A stretch of DNA of 64,000 bases, from assembly GCF_016908715.1 (NCBI RefSeq), contig NZ_JAFBEK010000007.1:39604-103603 (forward strand), written 5' to 3'. A program made the position numbers and the translations under genes. A model generated the notes under the pieces. It saw nothing but the letters and a program-made list of their open reading frames with translations. It was not told the origin of the DNA and ran no database searches. The first letter of the stretch is position 1, and each line of letters begins with the position of its first letter. Below are positions 15,773 to 24,448 of the stretch, piece by piece. Origin of the DNA: Leuconostoc rapi. GTDB taxonomy: Bacteria > Bacillota > Bacilli > Lactobacillales > Lactobacillaceae.

Positions 15773-16462
15773 ATGAATACAAAAAATTTGCAAAAAAAAC
15801 AAGCAGCAGAAGCTGCAATGCAGTATATTCAATCAGATATGATAGTAGGGTTAGGAACTGGATCCACAGTAGCTTATTTTTTAGAAGCTTTAGCACAATC
15901 AGAACACCGCATTATTGGTGTGACAACCTCCAAATTAACTAGTCAACGTTGTGCCGAACTCAATATTCCTATTGTTGATATTGATGAAGTTGATCATATT
16001 GATGTGACTGTTGATGGCGCTGATGAGGTGGATACTTATCTGAATGGTATCAAAGGTGGTGGCGCCGCGCTACTAATGGAAAAAATTGTTGCCAAAAATT
16101 CACGAGAAAACATCTGGATTGTCGATAGTAGTAAAGTACACGATACTTTAGGTTCATTTCCGCTACCTGTTGAAGTAATCCCTTATGGCAGCGGGCAGCT
16201 GATACGTCAATTTGCTGATAAAGGCTTATTTCCCAAATTACGACGACGCCCAGATGATAATCAGCCTGTTATTACTGATGCAGGACACTACATTATTGAC
16301 TGTCATATGCAAACAATTAATAATCCATATGCACTAGCCGAGTATTTTGAAAGCCAAGTTGGTGTTGTTGAACATGGTTTGTTTTTAAATGTTTGTGATC
16401 GTGTCATCATAGGTGGTGAAACGCTGCAAATACAAAGTCGTCAACAAAGTCAGACGATTTAA
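15773..16462 (+). CDS. rpiA: Ribose-5-phosphate isomerase A
   Basis: A 229-residue enzyme converting ribose-5-phosphate to ribulose-5-phosphate, the entry to the phosphoketolase route. Motifs: GLGTGSTVAYFLEAL (phosphate loop), DGADEVD (active-site acids), IKGGGAALLMEKIVA and PVEVIPYG. Start MNTKNLQKKQ at 15773 follows GTGAGG. It is co-transcribed with rbsK. Confidence 0.94.
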   Translation: MNTKNLQKKQAAEAAMQYIQSDMIVGLGTGSTVAYFLEALAQSEHRIIGVTTSKLTSQRCAELNIPIVDIDEVDHIDVTVDGADEVDTYLNGIKGGGAALLMEKIVAKNSRENIWIVDSSKVHDTLGSFPLPVEVIPYGSGQLIRQFADKGLFPKLRRRPDDNQPVITDAGHYIIDCHMQTINNPYALAEYFESQVGVVEHGLFLNVCDRVIIGGETLQIQSRQQSQTI

Positions 16463-16524
16463 CGTTAACGTATGATAGTAGGATCAATATTCATTCATGT
16501 GAGTAATATTAAAATTATTTATCA

Positions 16525-16553
16525 TTGACAAGATAAAATGATAGATATATAAT
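16525..16553 (+). promoter_or_regulatory. Consensus promoter of the T-box operon
   Basis: TTGACA (16525-16530), 17-base spacer and TATAAT (16548-16553). Both boxes match the vegetative consensus exactly, as expected where control is by attenuation in the leader. Confidence 0.85.
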
Positions 16554-16594
16554 AAAATGATTAAAAACGTTGAAAAGATAAGTAAAATTTAATA

Positions 16595-16842
16595 CGTAAT
16601 TTAAGAGAGCTAATACGTGGTGAAAGTTAGCATTACAATGAATTTGAAAATGGTCTTGGAGTGAATAGTGGTATGAGCTGTCTAGTAAATGCCACTCGGG
16701 TGCGCCCGTTACTGCGTTAGGGTATCTCTTCAGACGTACCTGTTAAGTATAAAGTAGTAATACTTTATAAAATTTGGGTGGTAACGCGACTTTTTCGTCC
16801 CATATTTCTTGTGTTTTTTACAAGAAATATGGGACTTTTTTT
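16595..16842 (+). ncRNA. T-box leader, probably methionine-specific
   Basis: The leader has a long stem I region from about 16601, the T-box sequence GGGTGGTAACGCG at 16776-16788 and a terminator with a perfect 15-bp stem (16797-16811 with 16821-16835) followed by a T-run. The bases 3' of stem I include GGTATGAGCTG; ATG at 16673-16675 is the best specifier, followed by a purine as in other T-boxes. Met fits the downstream MetQ-like and Cys/Met-enzyme genes. The specifier is inferred from position and not from a computed fold. Confidence 0.85.
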
Positions 16843-16893
16843 GTTTTTCTGATGTTGAAAATATTATTAAATCAAGTAAGTAGGTAAATTGCT

Positions 16894-17733
16894 ATGAAAA
16901 AAAATAAAACAGTGACACTAACCGTGATTGTTATCTTGATTATACTAGCTGTGGTTGGCTTGTTATCAAATAAATCTTCAAATTCGCCAACGACTGGCAC
17001 GAAAAAAACGATTAAGTTAGGCAGCTCTCCGGGTCCTTACAGTGAATTATTTATCAAGGGGATAAAACCCATTCTTGAAAAACAGGGCTACCATGTTGTC
17101 AACAAATCGTTTAGTAATTTACTCAATGCAGATATTGCTTTGAGTGATAATCAAATTGATCTGAACGTTGATCAGCATACTGCCTATCTTAATAATTTTA
17201 ATCAGGAGAAAAACGCACATTTAGTTGGATTGACTAAGATACCAACAGTTCCCACAGGTATTTATTCAGGAAATAAAAAATCACTAAACGCAATTAGTTC
17301 TGGTGACCGTATTGCCATTCCAAACGATCCGGCTAACGCAGCTCGTGCCTATAATCTGCTTGTCAAAGCTGGGTGGATCACACTTAAAACAGGGACTGTA
17401 GCGATTCATGCAACAACTCAAGACATTGCGACTAATAAGTATCATTTAAAAATAACAGAATTAGATTCGTCAACTATTCCACGTACAATTAAAGATTTTG
17501 ATTATATTATTTTGCCTGGTTCCGTTGCTTATAACGCAAAAATTTCGACACGAAAAATAATATTGGCTGAAAATATTCGTAGTGATTACCAGTTAGTTGC
17601 TGTGATAAATAAAGAAAATGCTAATAAACAATGGACGCTTGACGTTAAGAAAGCCTACCAGTCGAAATCGTTCCAAAAATATTTAGCAGCACATAATAAA
17701 GATAACTATTGGGTGGTTTCTGATCATAAGTAA
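16894..17733 (+). CDS. MetQ/NlpA-family substrate-binding protein, without lipobox cysteine
   Basis: A 279-residue solute-binding protein for methionine-type ABC uptake. TIKLGSSPGPYSELFIKGIKP, NLLNADIALSDNQIDLNVDQH (NlpA signature region) and RIAIPNDPANAARAYNLL identify the family. The N-terminus has a hydrophobic helix (residues 8-25), but where a lipobox Cys is expected it reads LLSNKSSN, so it must be anchored by an uncleaved helix or released. It contains no Cys and only the initiator Met. It is the first gene behind the Met T-box. No ATPase or permease of this system is adjacent. Confidence 0.88.
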   Translation: MKKNKTVTLTVIVILIILAVVGLLSNKSSNSPTTGTKKTIKLGSSPGPYSELFIKGIKPILEKQGYHVVNKSFSNLLNADIALSDNQIDLNVDQHTAYLNNFNQEKNAHLVGLTKIPTVPTGIYSGNKKSLNAISSGDRIAIPNDPANAARAYNLLVKAGWITLKTGTVAIHATTQDIATNKYHLKITELDSSTIPRTIKDFDYIILPGSVAYNAKISTRKIILAENIRSDYQLVAVINKENANKQWTLDVKKAYQSKSFQKYLAAHNKDNYWVVSDHK

Positions 17734-17798
17734 ATGAAGGTCGCGTACTCAGTAAAAAGGAAAATTAACGAACGAAAATCATGTTAGGAGAGTATTGT

Positions 17799-18560
17799 AT
17801 GGTATTAGTAGATTGGGATCACACAATGATTAATGTACCGGAATTGGCAAAAAGTATTGATTTTTTTGCCAATGAGGGCGTTATTTTTAAATTAGGTGGT
17901 CAACACGAGAACTGGGGAACAGCCAATGCATTAGGATATTTCGGTATTAACTACATTGAATTGATTAATGTCTTCGACCAGCAGAAAGCAAATTTAATTG
18001 ATCATGATATTGCCACCGCTGTGTATGATGCGGTACAGGATTTTAATCAGGAGAGGCAACGATTCAATACAATTGCTCTTCGAACCAATGATCTAGAGAA
18101 TGTTAGGGAACGTTTAGAACTAGCAGGTATTGGTGTGGGGCCAATTTTAGAAGGTAAACGGCGTAATGAGCAAAATAAATTGATAACATGGCGTATCTTT
18201 TTTATTAATGATGATATTGACGGACTACCATATCCATTTTTTATTGACTGGCAAACATCAGATCAAGACAGAGAACAACAATTAATAGAACAAGAACTAA
18301 TACAAACACATCCTATTGGCGCTTTAAAAGTTGTCAAGGCTGTATTTGAGGTGAATAACCCGTTGAAAGTCTCACAACAATGGGCTAACTTAATCGATCG
18401 TGTTGCCACGGAGGAACATGGGGAATTTATTGTGCCGATCGGGGAAAGAACTTTGGAATTCGTAGCAGGACCTGCAAATCATCTTATATCACTTCATTTT
18501 TCTGGAGCCAATCATCAGCAGACGATTAATTTAGGCGAAGCACAGTTGGTTTTCGATTAA
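17799..18560 (+). CDS. VOC/glyoxalase-like domain protein
   Basis: A 253-residue protein starting MVLVDWDHTMINVPELAKSI at 17799 (GGAG at 17787). An N-terminal vicinal-oxygen-chelate-like half with a His at residue 8 and ALGYFGINYIELINVFD, plus WRIFFINDDIDGLPYPFFIDW, fits the Glyoxalase_3 type found beside amino-acid salvage genes. The reaction is unknown. It has no Cys and two Met. It is the second gene of the T-box operon. Confidence 0.72.
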   Translation: MVLVDWDHTMINVPELAKSIDFFANEGVIFKLGGQHENWGTANALGYFGINYIELINVFDQQKANLIDHDIATAVYDAVQDFNQERQRFNTIALRTNDLENVRERLELAGIGVGPILEGKRRNEQNKLITWRIFFINDDIDGLPYPFFIDWQTSDQDREQQLIEQELIQTHPIGALKVVKAVFEVNNPLKVSQQWANLIDRVATEEHGEFIVPIGERTLEFVAGPANHLISLHFSGANHQQTINLGEAQLVFD

Positions 18561-18653
18561 TTACTTGGTATGAAAATATCTGCGAATGGATTGGATCATG
18601 AATACTAACGTTATTATTGCAAAGATTTGAGAAGCAAGAGAGGTGGGCGAAAC

Positions 18654-19820
18654 ATGACAAAACTATCAAAAAGCGAATTAGAAAAACAATTAATTGCTTA
18701 TCGGCACGACTTTCATCAGTATCCTGAAGTTGCTGATAATGAAGTGCGAACAACAGCTAAAATTAAAGCAATTTTGCAAGATTGGGGTATAAAGATTTTG
18801 CCTACTAATTTGAAGACAGGTGTTTTTGCAGAAATTGGCGAATCGTCAGGTCCGGTAGTGGGTTTGAGAGCAGATATTGATGCCTTACCTATTCAGGAAA
18901 ATTCCGGGGTGGCATTTAGTTCTAAAATACCTGGTGTGATGCATGCATGTGGTCATGATACGCATATAGCCGCGCTATTAGGTGCAGCTTACTTATTAAA
19001 GCAACAAGAAAAGCAATTAGCAGGTACGGTCAAACTTATTTTCCAGTTATCAGAAGAGGATAAAGAAGGCGCTTTGCAAGTGATTCAGGATGGTCAATTA
19101 CAAAATGTTGATGCCATTTTAGGATTTCACAATACACCACATCAAGTAACTGGGGACGTTGGTATTCGATCAGGCATTGTCAATGGGGCAATTGACAAAT
19201 TTAAAGTGACCTTACGAGGGTTAGGGACACATGCTTCTAAACCAGAAAAAGGACATGATACAATTGTTGCCCTAGGAGCTGAAATCAATGCATTACAATC
19301 AATAGTTAGTCGCAACTTGAGTGCTTTTGAGGCCGGTGTCTTGAGCATTACTCATGTCAATGCAGGTAACACATGGAATATTTTACCTGAGGAGGCTTTT
19401 TTTGAAGGCACTGTTCGAACTGCTAGCTCATCATCAAGAGAAATCATAAAAAAACGTTTTCTTGACGTTGTCAACTACACGGCAAAGGCGCATCAAGTAA
19501 CTGCGGAGATAGATTGGTATGCGGGTGATCCATCTGTTAATAACCATGCGGAGTTAACGGCCATTGTAAAAGATGAAACGAGTAAATTTGCGCCTGTCTA
19601 TGAGCAAGAACCTGCTTTAGGCAGTGATGATTTTGCGTGTTACCAAATCACAGTACCTGGCGTGTATGTCAACATTGGTAATGGGGAAAATGTGGATTTA
19701 CATAATGATCATTTTAAGTCAGATGACGGTGTGGTCCTTGCGGGTAGTCAGTTTTTTGAAAAAAATGCCATTCGCTTATTGAAAGAATTGAAACAGCATG
19801 CGATAAATTTGGCATTGTAA
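18654..19820 (+). CDS. M20-family amidohydrolase (N-acyl amino acid deacylase type)
   Basis: A 388-residue metal-dependent amidohydrolase. The metal site motif GVMHACGHDTHIAALLGAA is at about residues 95-113, followed by LIFQLSEED, ILGFHNTP and HNDHFKSDD near the end, as in M20D enzymes (hippurate/IAA-amino acid hydrolase type). In Bacillus, close relatives deacetylate N-acetyl-cysteine and related compounds during sulfur salvage. The start at 18654 follows AGAGGTGG. It has two Met and two Cys, one of the latter in the metal motif. The sulfur-compound role is inferred from the T-box and the neighbours. Confidence 0.88.
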   Translation: MTKLSKSELEKQLIAYRHDFHQYPEVADNEVRTTAKIKAILQDWGIKILPTNLKTGVFAEIGESSGPVVGLRADIDALPIQENSGVAFSSKIPGVMHACGHDTHIAALLGAAYLLKQQEKQLAGTVKLIFQLSEEDKEGALQVIQDGQLQNVDAILGFHNTPHQVTGDVGIRSGIVNGAIDKFKVTLRGLGTHASKPEKGHDTIVALGAEINALQSIVSRNLSAFEAGVLSITHVNAGNTWNILPEEAFFEGTVRTASSSSREIIKKRFLDVVNYTAKAHQVTAEIDWYAGDPSVNNHAELTAIVKDETSKFAPVYEQEPALGSDDFACYQITVPGVYVNIGNGENVDLHNDHFKSDDGVVLAGSQFFEKNAIRLLKELKQHAINLAL

Positions 19821-19844
19821 AAATAAAATTTTTGGAGGTTAAAA

Positions 19845-20996
19845 ATGGTCGATTTCAACACAGAGTTAATACATGGTGCAGTGGTTAATGATAACCATAC
19901 AGGGGCTATTAACCCGCCGATATATAATTCATCAACGTTCGCATTCAATGATGCGACGACACCCATAAAATGGGACTATGCTAGGTCGGGTAATCCAACC
20001 CGAGAAGCCTTAGAAGCGTTAATCAAAACGTTAGAAAGTGGCTACAGAGGATTTGGATTTGCTTCAGGACTTTCTGCGATACATGGTGTTTTATCTATTT
20101 TTCAACCAGGAGATCATCTAGTAGTTGGGGATACGGTTTACGGTGGGACTTTCTCACAACTCAATGATTATTTTAAACGTTGGGGGTTAGAAATAACTGC
20201 AGTTAATACGCAAGATCTAGCGGCTGTTAAAAAAGCCATACAGTCAAATACGAAAGCTATTTATTTTGAAACGTTTTCAAATCCTTTATTACGTGTGACA
20301 GATGTTGCAGCAATTAGTCGCATTGCCAAGGCGCATCATATTTTAGAAATCGTTGACAATACGTTGTTAACACCATATCTACAAAAGCCTTTGCAACTCG
20401 GCGCGGACATCGTGATTCATTCTGCTACCAAATATTTAGGTGGTCATTCAGATGTGATTGCTGGGTTAGTCGTTGTCAACAGTGAGTCACTAGCTAATCG
20501 CATCTATTTTGCTCAAAATAGACTGGGCGGTACATTGTCTCCAGAAACAGCCAACCTAGTGCGTCGTGGTATCCAGACATTATCGGTTCGTCTTGATCGA
20601 CAGATTGACAATACGAATCGCGTGATTAGCTATCTCAAATCAAATGACTTGGTGGCAAAGATTAATTATCCCAGTGTCAATCAACAATCAGATGATTTTG
20701 AGATTGCTTCGCGTACGACAAAAGGATTCGGCGCAGTGTTATCATTTGAGATTAAAGCAGGTTATGATGCTATTAAGTTTGTTAATAGCCTGAAATTATT
20801 TAAAATTGCAGTGAGTTTAGGTGCAGTTGAGAGCCTTGTTGAATTACCTGCGACGATGACGCATTTTGAAATACCTAGGGATGAGCGATTGAAAATTGGA
20901 ATTAAAGACGAATTGATTCGCATTGCGATTGGTTTAGAGTCAGCAGATGACTTAATTAATGATTTAAAACAAGCATTTGCTCAAATACAGAAATAA
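19845..20996 (+). CDS. Cys/Met metabolism PLP enzyme (cystathionine lyase/synthase family)
   Basis: A 383-residue PLP enzyme of the gamma family. YARSGNPTREALE, FGFASGLSAIHGVL, VVGDTVYGGTF, IVDNTLLTPY and SATKYLGGHSDVIAG (PLP lysine in SATK) define it. SLGAVESLVELPATMTH is the normal C-terminal region. Whether it acts as cystathionine beta- or gamma-lyase or as a synthase cannot be told. Family members normally carry several Met in these motifs; here Leu or Ile replaces them, leaving two Met and no Cys. GGAGG lies 8 bases before the start. Confidence 0.92.
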   Translation: MVDFNTELIHGAVVNDNHTGAINPPIYNSSTFAFNDATTPIKWDYARSGNPTREALEALIKTLESGYRGFGFASGLSAIHGVLSIFQPGDHLVVGDTVYGGTFSQLNDYFKRWGLEITAVNTQDLAAVKKAIQSNTKAIYFETFSNPLLRVTDVAAISRIAKAHHILEIVDNTLLTPYLQKPLQLGADIVIHSATKYLGGHSDVIAGLVVVNSESLANRIYFAQNRLGGTLSPETANLVRRGIQTLSVRLDRQIDNTNRVISYLKSNDLVAKINYPSVNQQSDDFEIASRTTKGFGAVLSFEIKAGYDAIKFVNSLKLFKIAVSLGAVESLVELPATMTHFEIPRDERLKIGIKDELIRIAIGLESADDLINDLKQAFAQIQK

Positions 20997-21007
20997 AGGA
21001 AATCATC

Positions 21008-21828
21008 ATGAAAAAGAATTGGATCTATGGGTTAATTATTGCTGCTATTGTGGTCATTGGTGGTGGCTACATCGTACACCATAATCGTGCAGTAAAAGCA
21101 GACAATGGCGACAAAACATCGCTTGTCAAAAAAGGGACATTGACGATTGGCTTGGAGGGCACATATGCGCCATTTTCATATCGCCAAGACGGTAAACTCA
21201 AAGGATTTGAAGTGGACCTTGCTAAAAAAGTCGCTGAAAAAGCAGGCTTGAAAGCCAAATTTGTACCAACAGCTTGGGATGGACTTATTGCTGGTATCGG
21301 TGCTAACAAATTTGATGTTGTGTTTAACGATGTTGCGATTACACCAGAGCGTCAGGCAAAATACTTGTTTGCAACGCCTTATCTTTATTCGAGAGAAGTA
21401 TTAGTCGTGAAACATGATAATCAAGAATTAAAGAGCTATAAAGATGTTAAGGGACATACATTAGCGGAAGGTGTTGGCACAAATAATGAAACCATTGCTA
21501 AGAAATTTGGCGCTAAGACCATTGCTTCAAGTGAGTTTACCAATCCAATACAGTCAATTTGATCAAGCAAGGGCGAGCAGAGGGGGCTTTCAATGACGAA
21601 GGTGCATTTGCAACGTACATCAAAGACAATCCTGAAGACGCAAAAATTGTAAAAGCCATTAAAGTACCGACTTCGGCTAGTCCAGCAGCAAAAATTGCCC
21701 CTCTTTTGAATCAAAAGAACAAAGGACTTCAAAAGCAAGTTAACCATGCCATAAAACAATTGAGTGATGATGGGACGATCAAAAAGTTATCAGTTCAATA
21801 CTTTGGTTCTGATTTAACTCAAAAGTAG
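21008..21828 (+). pseudogene. Amino-acid (cystine-type) ABC substrate-binding protein, frameshifted
   Basis: Two overlapping frames (21008-21562 and 21559-21828) together give a full SBP_bac_3 protein of about 272 residues. LTIGLEGTYAPFSYRQDGKL, GFEVDLAKKVAEKAG, WDGLIAGIGANKFDVVFNDV and GRAEGAFNDEGAFATYIKDN are the family landmarks. The break is a one-base shift near 21545-21562: the text passes from EFTNPIQSI to VNLIKQG. This is either a recent mutation or a sequencing error. The N-terminal helix lacks a lipobox Cys. Only the initiator Met and no Cys are present. Confidence 0.85.
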
Positions 21829-21910
21829 TTAAGGGGATGGTGTGCGTTGAATGATTAAAGTGGATTGAATTTTTAAAAATATGACGTTAAACGAACAGAT
21901 AATAACTATT

Positions 21911-21947
21911 AAAAACGAAAACCTGCGCATGGCAGGTTTTCGTTTTT
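21911..21947 (+). terminator. Terminator of the sulfur operon
   Basis: AAAAACGAAAACCTGC (21911-21926) pairs perfectly with 21932-21947, which ends in TTTTT. It also faces the convergent araC-type gene. Confidence 0.9.
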
Positions 21948-21986
21948 ATTTTGACATAAAATTATGTGTTCATACTTTCAATTCAA

Positions 21987-22832
21987 TTAATAATTGTGTT
22001 TAGAGGATGAATTACTGTGCACGTTTTTAAATTGTGATGGCGCCACACCAACATGTTTTCGAAATGCTTTTGAGAAATGAACATAACTCGTATAACCGCA
22101 GGATAATGCGATAAATTTGATTGACGTATCTGACTTAATTAGCATTTCTTTAGCAGCACGTAGTCGTGTGTTTGTTAAGTATACTTTGGGGCTGATCTGC
22201 AGATAAGTTTTAAATATTCGAAATAAGTAGGTGCGATCAATGCCTAGATAAGTAACAACATCAGTGATTGTGATTGGTGTGTCGTAATTGTTTCGAATGT
22301 ATTGTGTTGCTTTTAAGATTAATATTTTTTTGGGATTCGCATTAATAGACGTCTTGTGATTAAACGTTGCACGTAGTGCGGTTATTAGGCTGATTAGTTG
22401 TGAGGCATAATGTAAATCCTGTGTGTGCTCTAAACGCGACATTTTCAAAATGTTTTCCATTTCATCCTTAACAATGGGCGCTTGAGTCACTGTAAATACT
22501 GGACTGTCATCTACTAATGCAACCGTGTCCATCAGCAACGTAACGTAATCACCCGTAAAGCGAATCCACATAGTTGTCCAAGGGTCAGTATGATCGGCAA
22601 TCATATTAACAAGAACGCCTGGCTGACAATAAAACATGTTGCCAGCTTGTAAATGATATACCTGTCCGTTACTAATAAAAGTGCCTTTTCCAGATAATAT
22701 TAAATGAAGCATATATCCGGAACGTGCACCAGGTCCATAATGATGGTCCGGTTTAGCCAAATCTACACCGCCAGAGGAAAGGTAGAGGTATGGGTTGCTG
22801 AGAGAATTATTGAATACATATGATTTGTTCAT
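21987..22832 (-). CDS. AraC-family regulator of the sucrose-type PTS operon
   Basis: A 281-residue AraC/XylS protein. The N-terminal cupin-like half is sugar-responsive in relatives (SGKGTFISNGQVYHLQAGNMFYCQPG). The C-terminal half has two HTH motifs (ITDVVTYLGIDRTYLFRIFK and IKFIALSCGYTSYVHFSKAF). MsmR/RafR-type regulators have this layout and activate sugar operons. The ATG at 22832 follows AAGGTG; a GTG at 22841 is an alternative. Divergent position to the PTS gene suggests that it activates it. Confidence 0.88.
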   Translation of the reverse strand: MNKSYVFNNSLSNPYLYLSSGGVDLAKPDHHYGPGARSGYMLHLILSGKGTFISNGQVYHLQAGNMFYCQPGVLVNMIADHTDPWTTMWIRFTGDYVTLLMDTVALVDDSPVFTVTQAPIVKDEMENILKMSRLEHTQDLHYASQLISLITALRATFNHKTSINANPKKILILKATQYIRNNYDTPITITDVVTYLGIDRTYLFRIFKTYLQISPKVYLTNTRLRAAKEMLIKSDTSIKFIALSCGYTSYVHFSKAFRKHVGVAPSQFKNVHSNSSSKHNY

Positions 22833-22890
22833 TTTAGTCACCTTATACTAGATCATCTTTTTGATAACAGTATGCAACATTTTGATATTG

Positions 22891-22904
22891 TAAAAGCGCT
22901 TACA
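22891..22904. promoter_or_regulatory. cre site between araC-type gene and PTS operon
   Basis: TAAAAGCGCTTACA differs from the cre consensus TGWAANCGNTNWCA at one position. It lies in the divergent promoter region. Confidence 0.65.
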
Positions 22905-22974
22905 TTAGAATACTATAAAGACATAATTAATTGTTATTATAGCATATGCATTAGGGTTTGAAAGGAAAATAATG

Positions 22975-24429
22975 ATGGTAGATAAAAAGCAACAATATGA
23001 TGCCTTTTCTGACGACGTCTTAAAATCTATTGGTGGTAAAGAGAATGCCATCGAAGCATTTCACTGTGCCACACGTTTACGAATAAATTTAAAGGACACA
23101 GGTAAGGTTGATAAAGAAGCCTTGGATGAATTGGATTTAGTTGGAGGGGTCAATATTAATAGAAATCAATTACAATTAATTATTGGACCAGGACTAGTAG
23201 ATGAAGTGACTAATGAATTTATTTCATACACTGGTATCACAGATTTACAGGCACAAAAAACTGAAATAGCATCAGATGTGAATAAAAAAGACAATGTTAG
23301 TTGGGTATCGCACTTTATTGATGATTTAACAGGTGTATTTACTGAAATATTACCAGGAATTTTAGCAGCTGGTATATTAATTGGGTTAAATAACCTGATG
23401 ACACAAAAGATTATAGGAAACCAATCTCTCGTTACTGCTATTCCTGGATTGAAAGGGATTAGTACGATAGTTAGCTACGGCTCTAGTGGCATTTTTGCAC
23501 TATTACCATTACTAGTTGTATATTCTGCCACGAAACGTTATGGTGGTCGTCCGGTTATGGGACTTGCAATGGGGGCTGTTATGATGTCGTCCAGCCTACC
23601 TTCTTTAAGTGATGTTAGTACGGGCGCTTCAAAAGCTATTATTGCTGATATCTTTGGATGGCAATTATCGTTATATAGTTTTGGTGGTCAAATTATTGTA
23701 GCGTTGATCATGGGTTGGATTATTGCTAAAATTGATAACTATTTCCAAAAACATTTACCAGGTGTTATTCAATTTGTCTTGGCACCTATGCTGACCATAT
23801 TATGCTCAAGTTTTATCTTATTTATGGTTGTAGGTCCAATTGGTATGAGTCTATCCTCATTGGTCACTAACTCACTTGTCTGGATGTCAACAACATTTGG
23901 TATTGTAGGCTACATGATTTTTGGTGGTATTCAGCAACTTATTGTTATTACGGGACTGCATAATATGTTTGGTGCAGTTGAAGCGCAATTAATTGCAACA
24001 AAGGGAACTGATTTTTTGAATCCGTTATTTAGTGTGGCATTGATGGGACAAGGCGGCGGCGTTCTAGCTTATATGTTTTTGAATAGGCATGACGCCAAGG
24101 CTAAAGAGATTGGCCTATCATCTTTTTTCTCAATTTTGTTTGGTATTTCCGAGCCAGCGTTGTTTGGTATTAATATTAAATATCGATATCCACTAATTGG
24201 TGGCTGTTTTGGCGGTGCTATTGGGGCGGCCTATGTGTATTTGACCAATCTAACGGCTATCAGTTTTGGAACAACAGGCTTACCTGGTATTGCTATTGCT
24301 TCACCTAATAATAATGGTTATGTCAACTATCTTATCGCCAATTTAATTGGTATGGTGGCGGGATTGATAGTGACGTTATTAGTCGCAGGATTTGTTAAGA
24401 AACGGCATACTGCTACTGTTATTAAGTAG
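22975..24429 (+). CDS. PTS EIIBC component, sucrose/glucose-family
   Basis: A 484-residue transporter. The N-terminal EIIB has the phosphorylation Cys in FHCATRLRINLKD. The EIIC domain has about ten membrane segments with GISEPALFGINIKYRYP, the conserved substrate motif of the glucose superfamily. No EIIA is fused; a separate one follows at 26007. With the GH32 hydrolase next door, sucrose or a related beta-fructoside is the likely substrate. AAAGGA favours the second of two adjacent ATGs. Confidence 0.9.
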   Translation: MVDKKQQYDAFSDDVLKSIGGKENAIEAFHCATRLRINLKDTGKVDKEALDELDLVGGVNINRNQLQLIIGPGLVDEVTNEFISYTGITDLQAQKTEIASDVNKKDNVSWVSHFIDDLTGVFTEILPGILAAGILIGLNNLMTQKIIGNQSLVTAIPGLKGISTIVSYGSSGIFALLPLLVVYSATKRYGGRPVMGLAMGAVMMSSSLPSLSDVSTGASKAIIADIFGWQLSLYSFGGQIIVALIMGWIIAKIDNYFQKHLPGVIQFVLAPMLTILCSSFILFMVVGPIGMSLSSLVTNSLVWMSTTFGIVGYMIFGGIQQLIVITGLHNMFGAVEAQLIATKGTDFLNPLFSVALMGQGGGVLAYMFLNRHDAKAKEIGLSSFFSILFGISEPALFGINIKYRYPLIGGCFGGAIGAAYVYLTNLTAISFGTTGLPGIAIASPNNNGYVNYLIANLIGMVAGLIVTLLVAGFVKKRHTATVIK

Positions 24430-24448
24430 TGAGTAAAGGAGATTAAAA

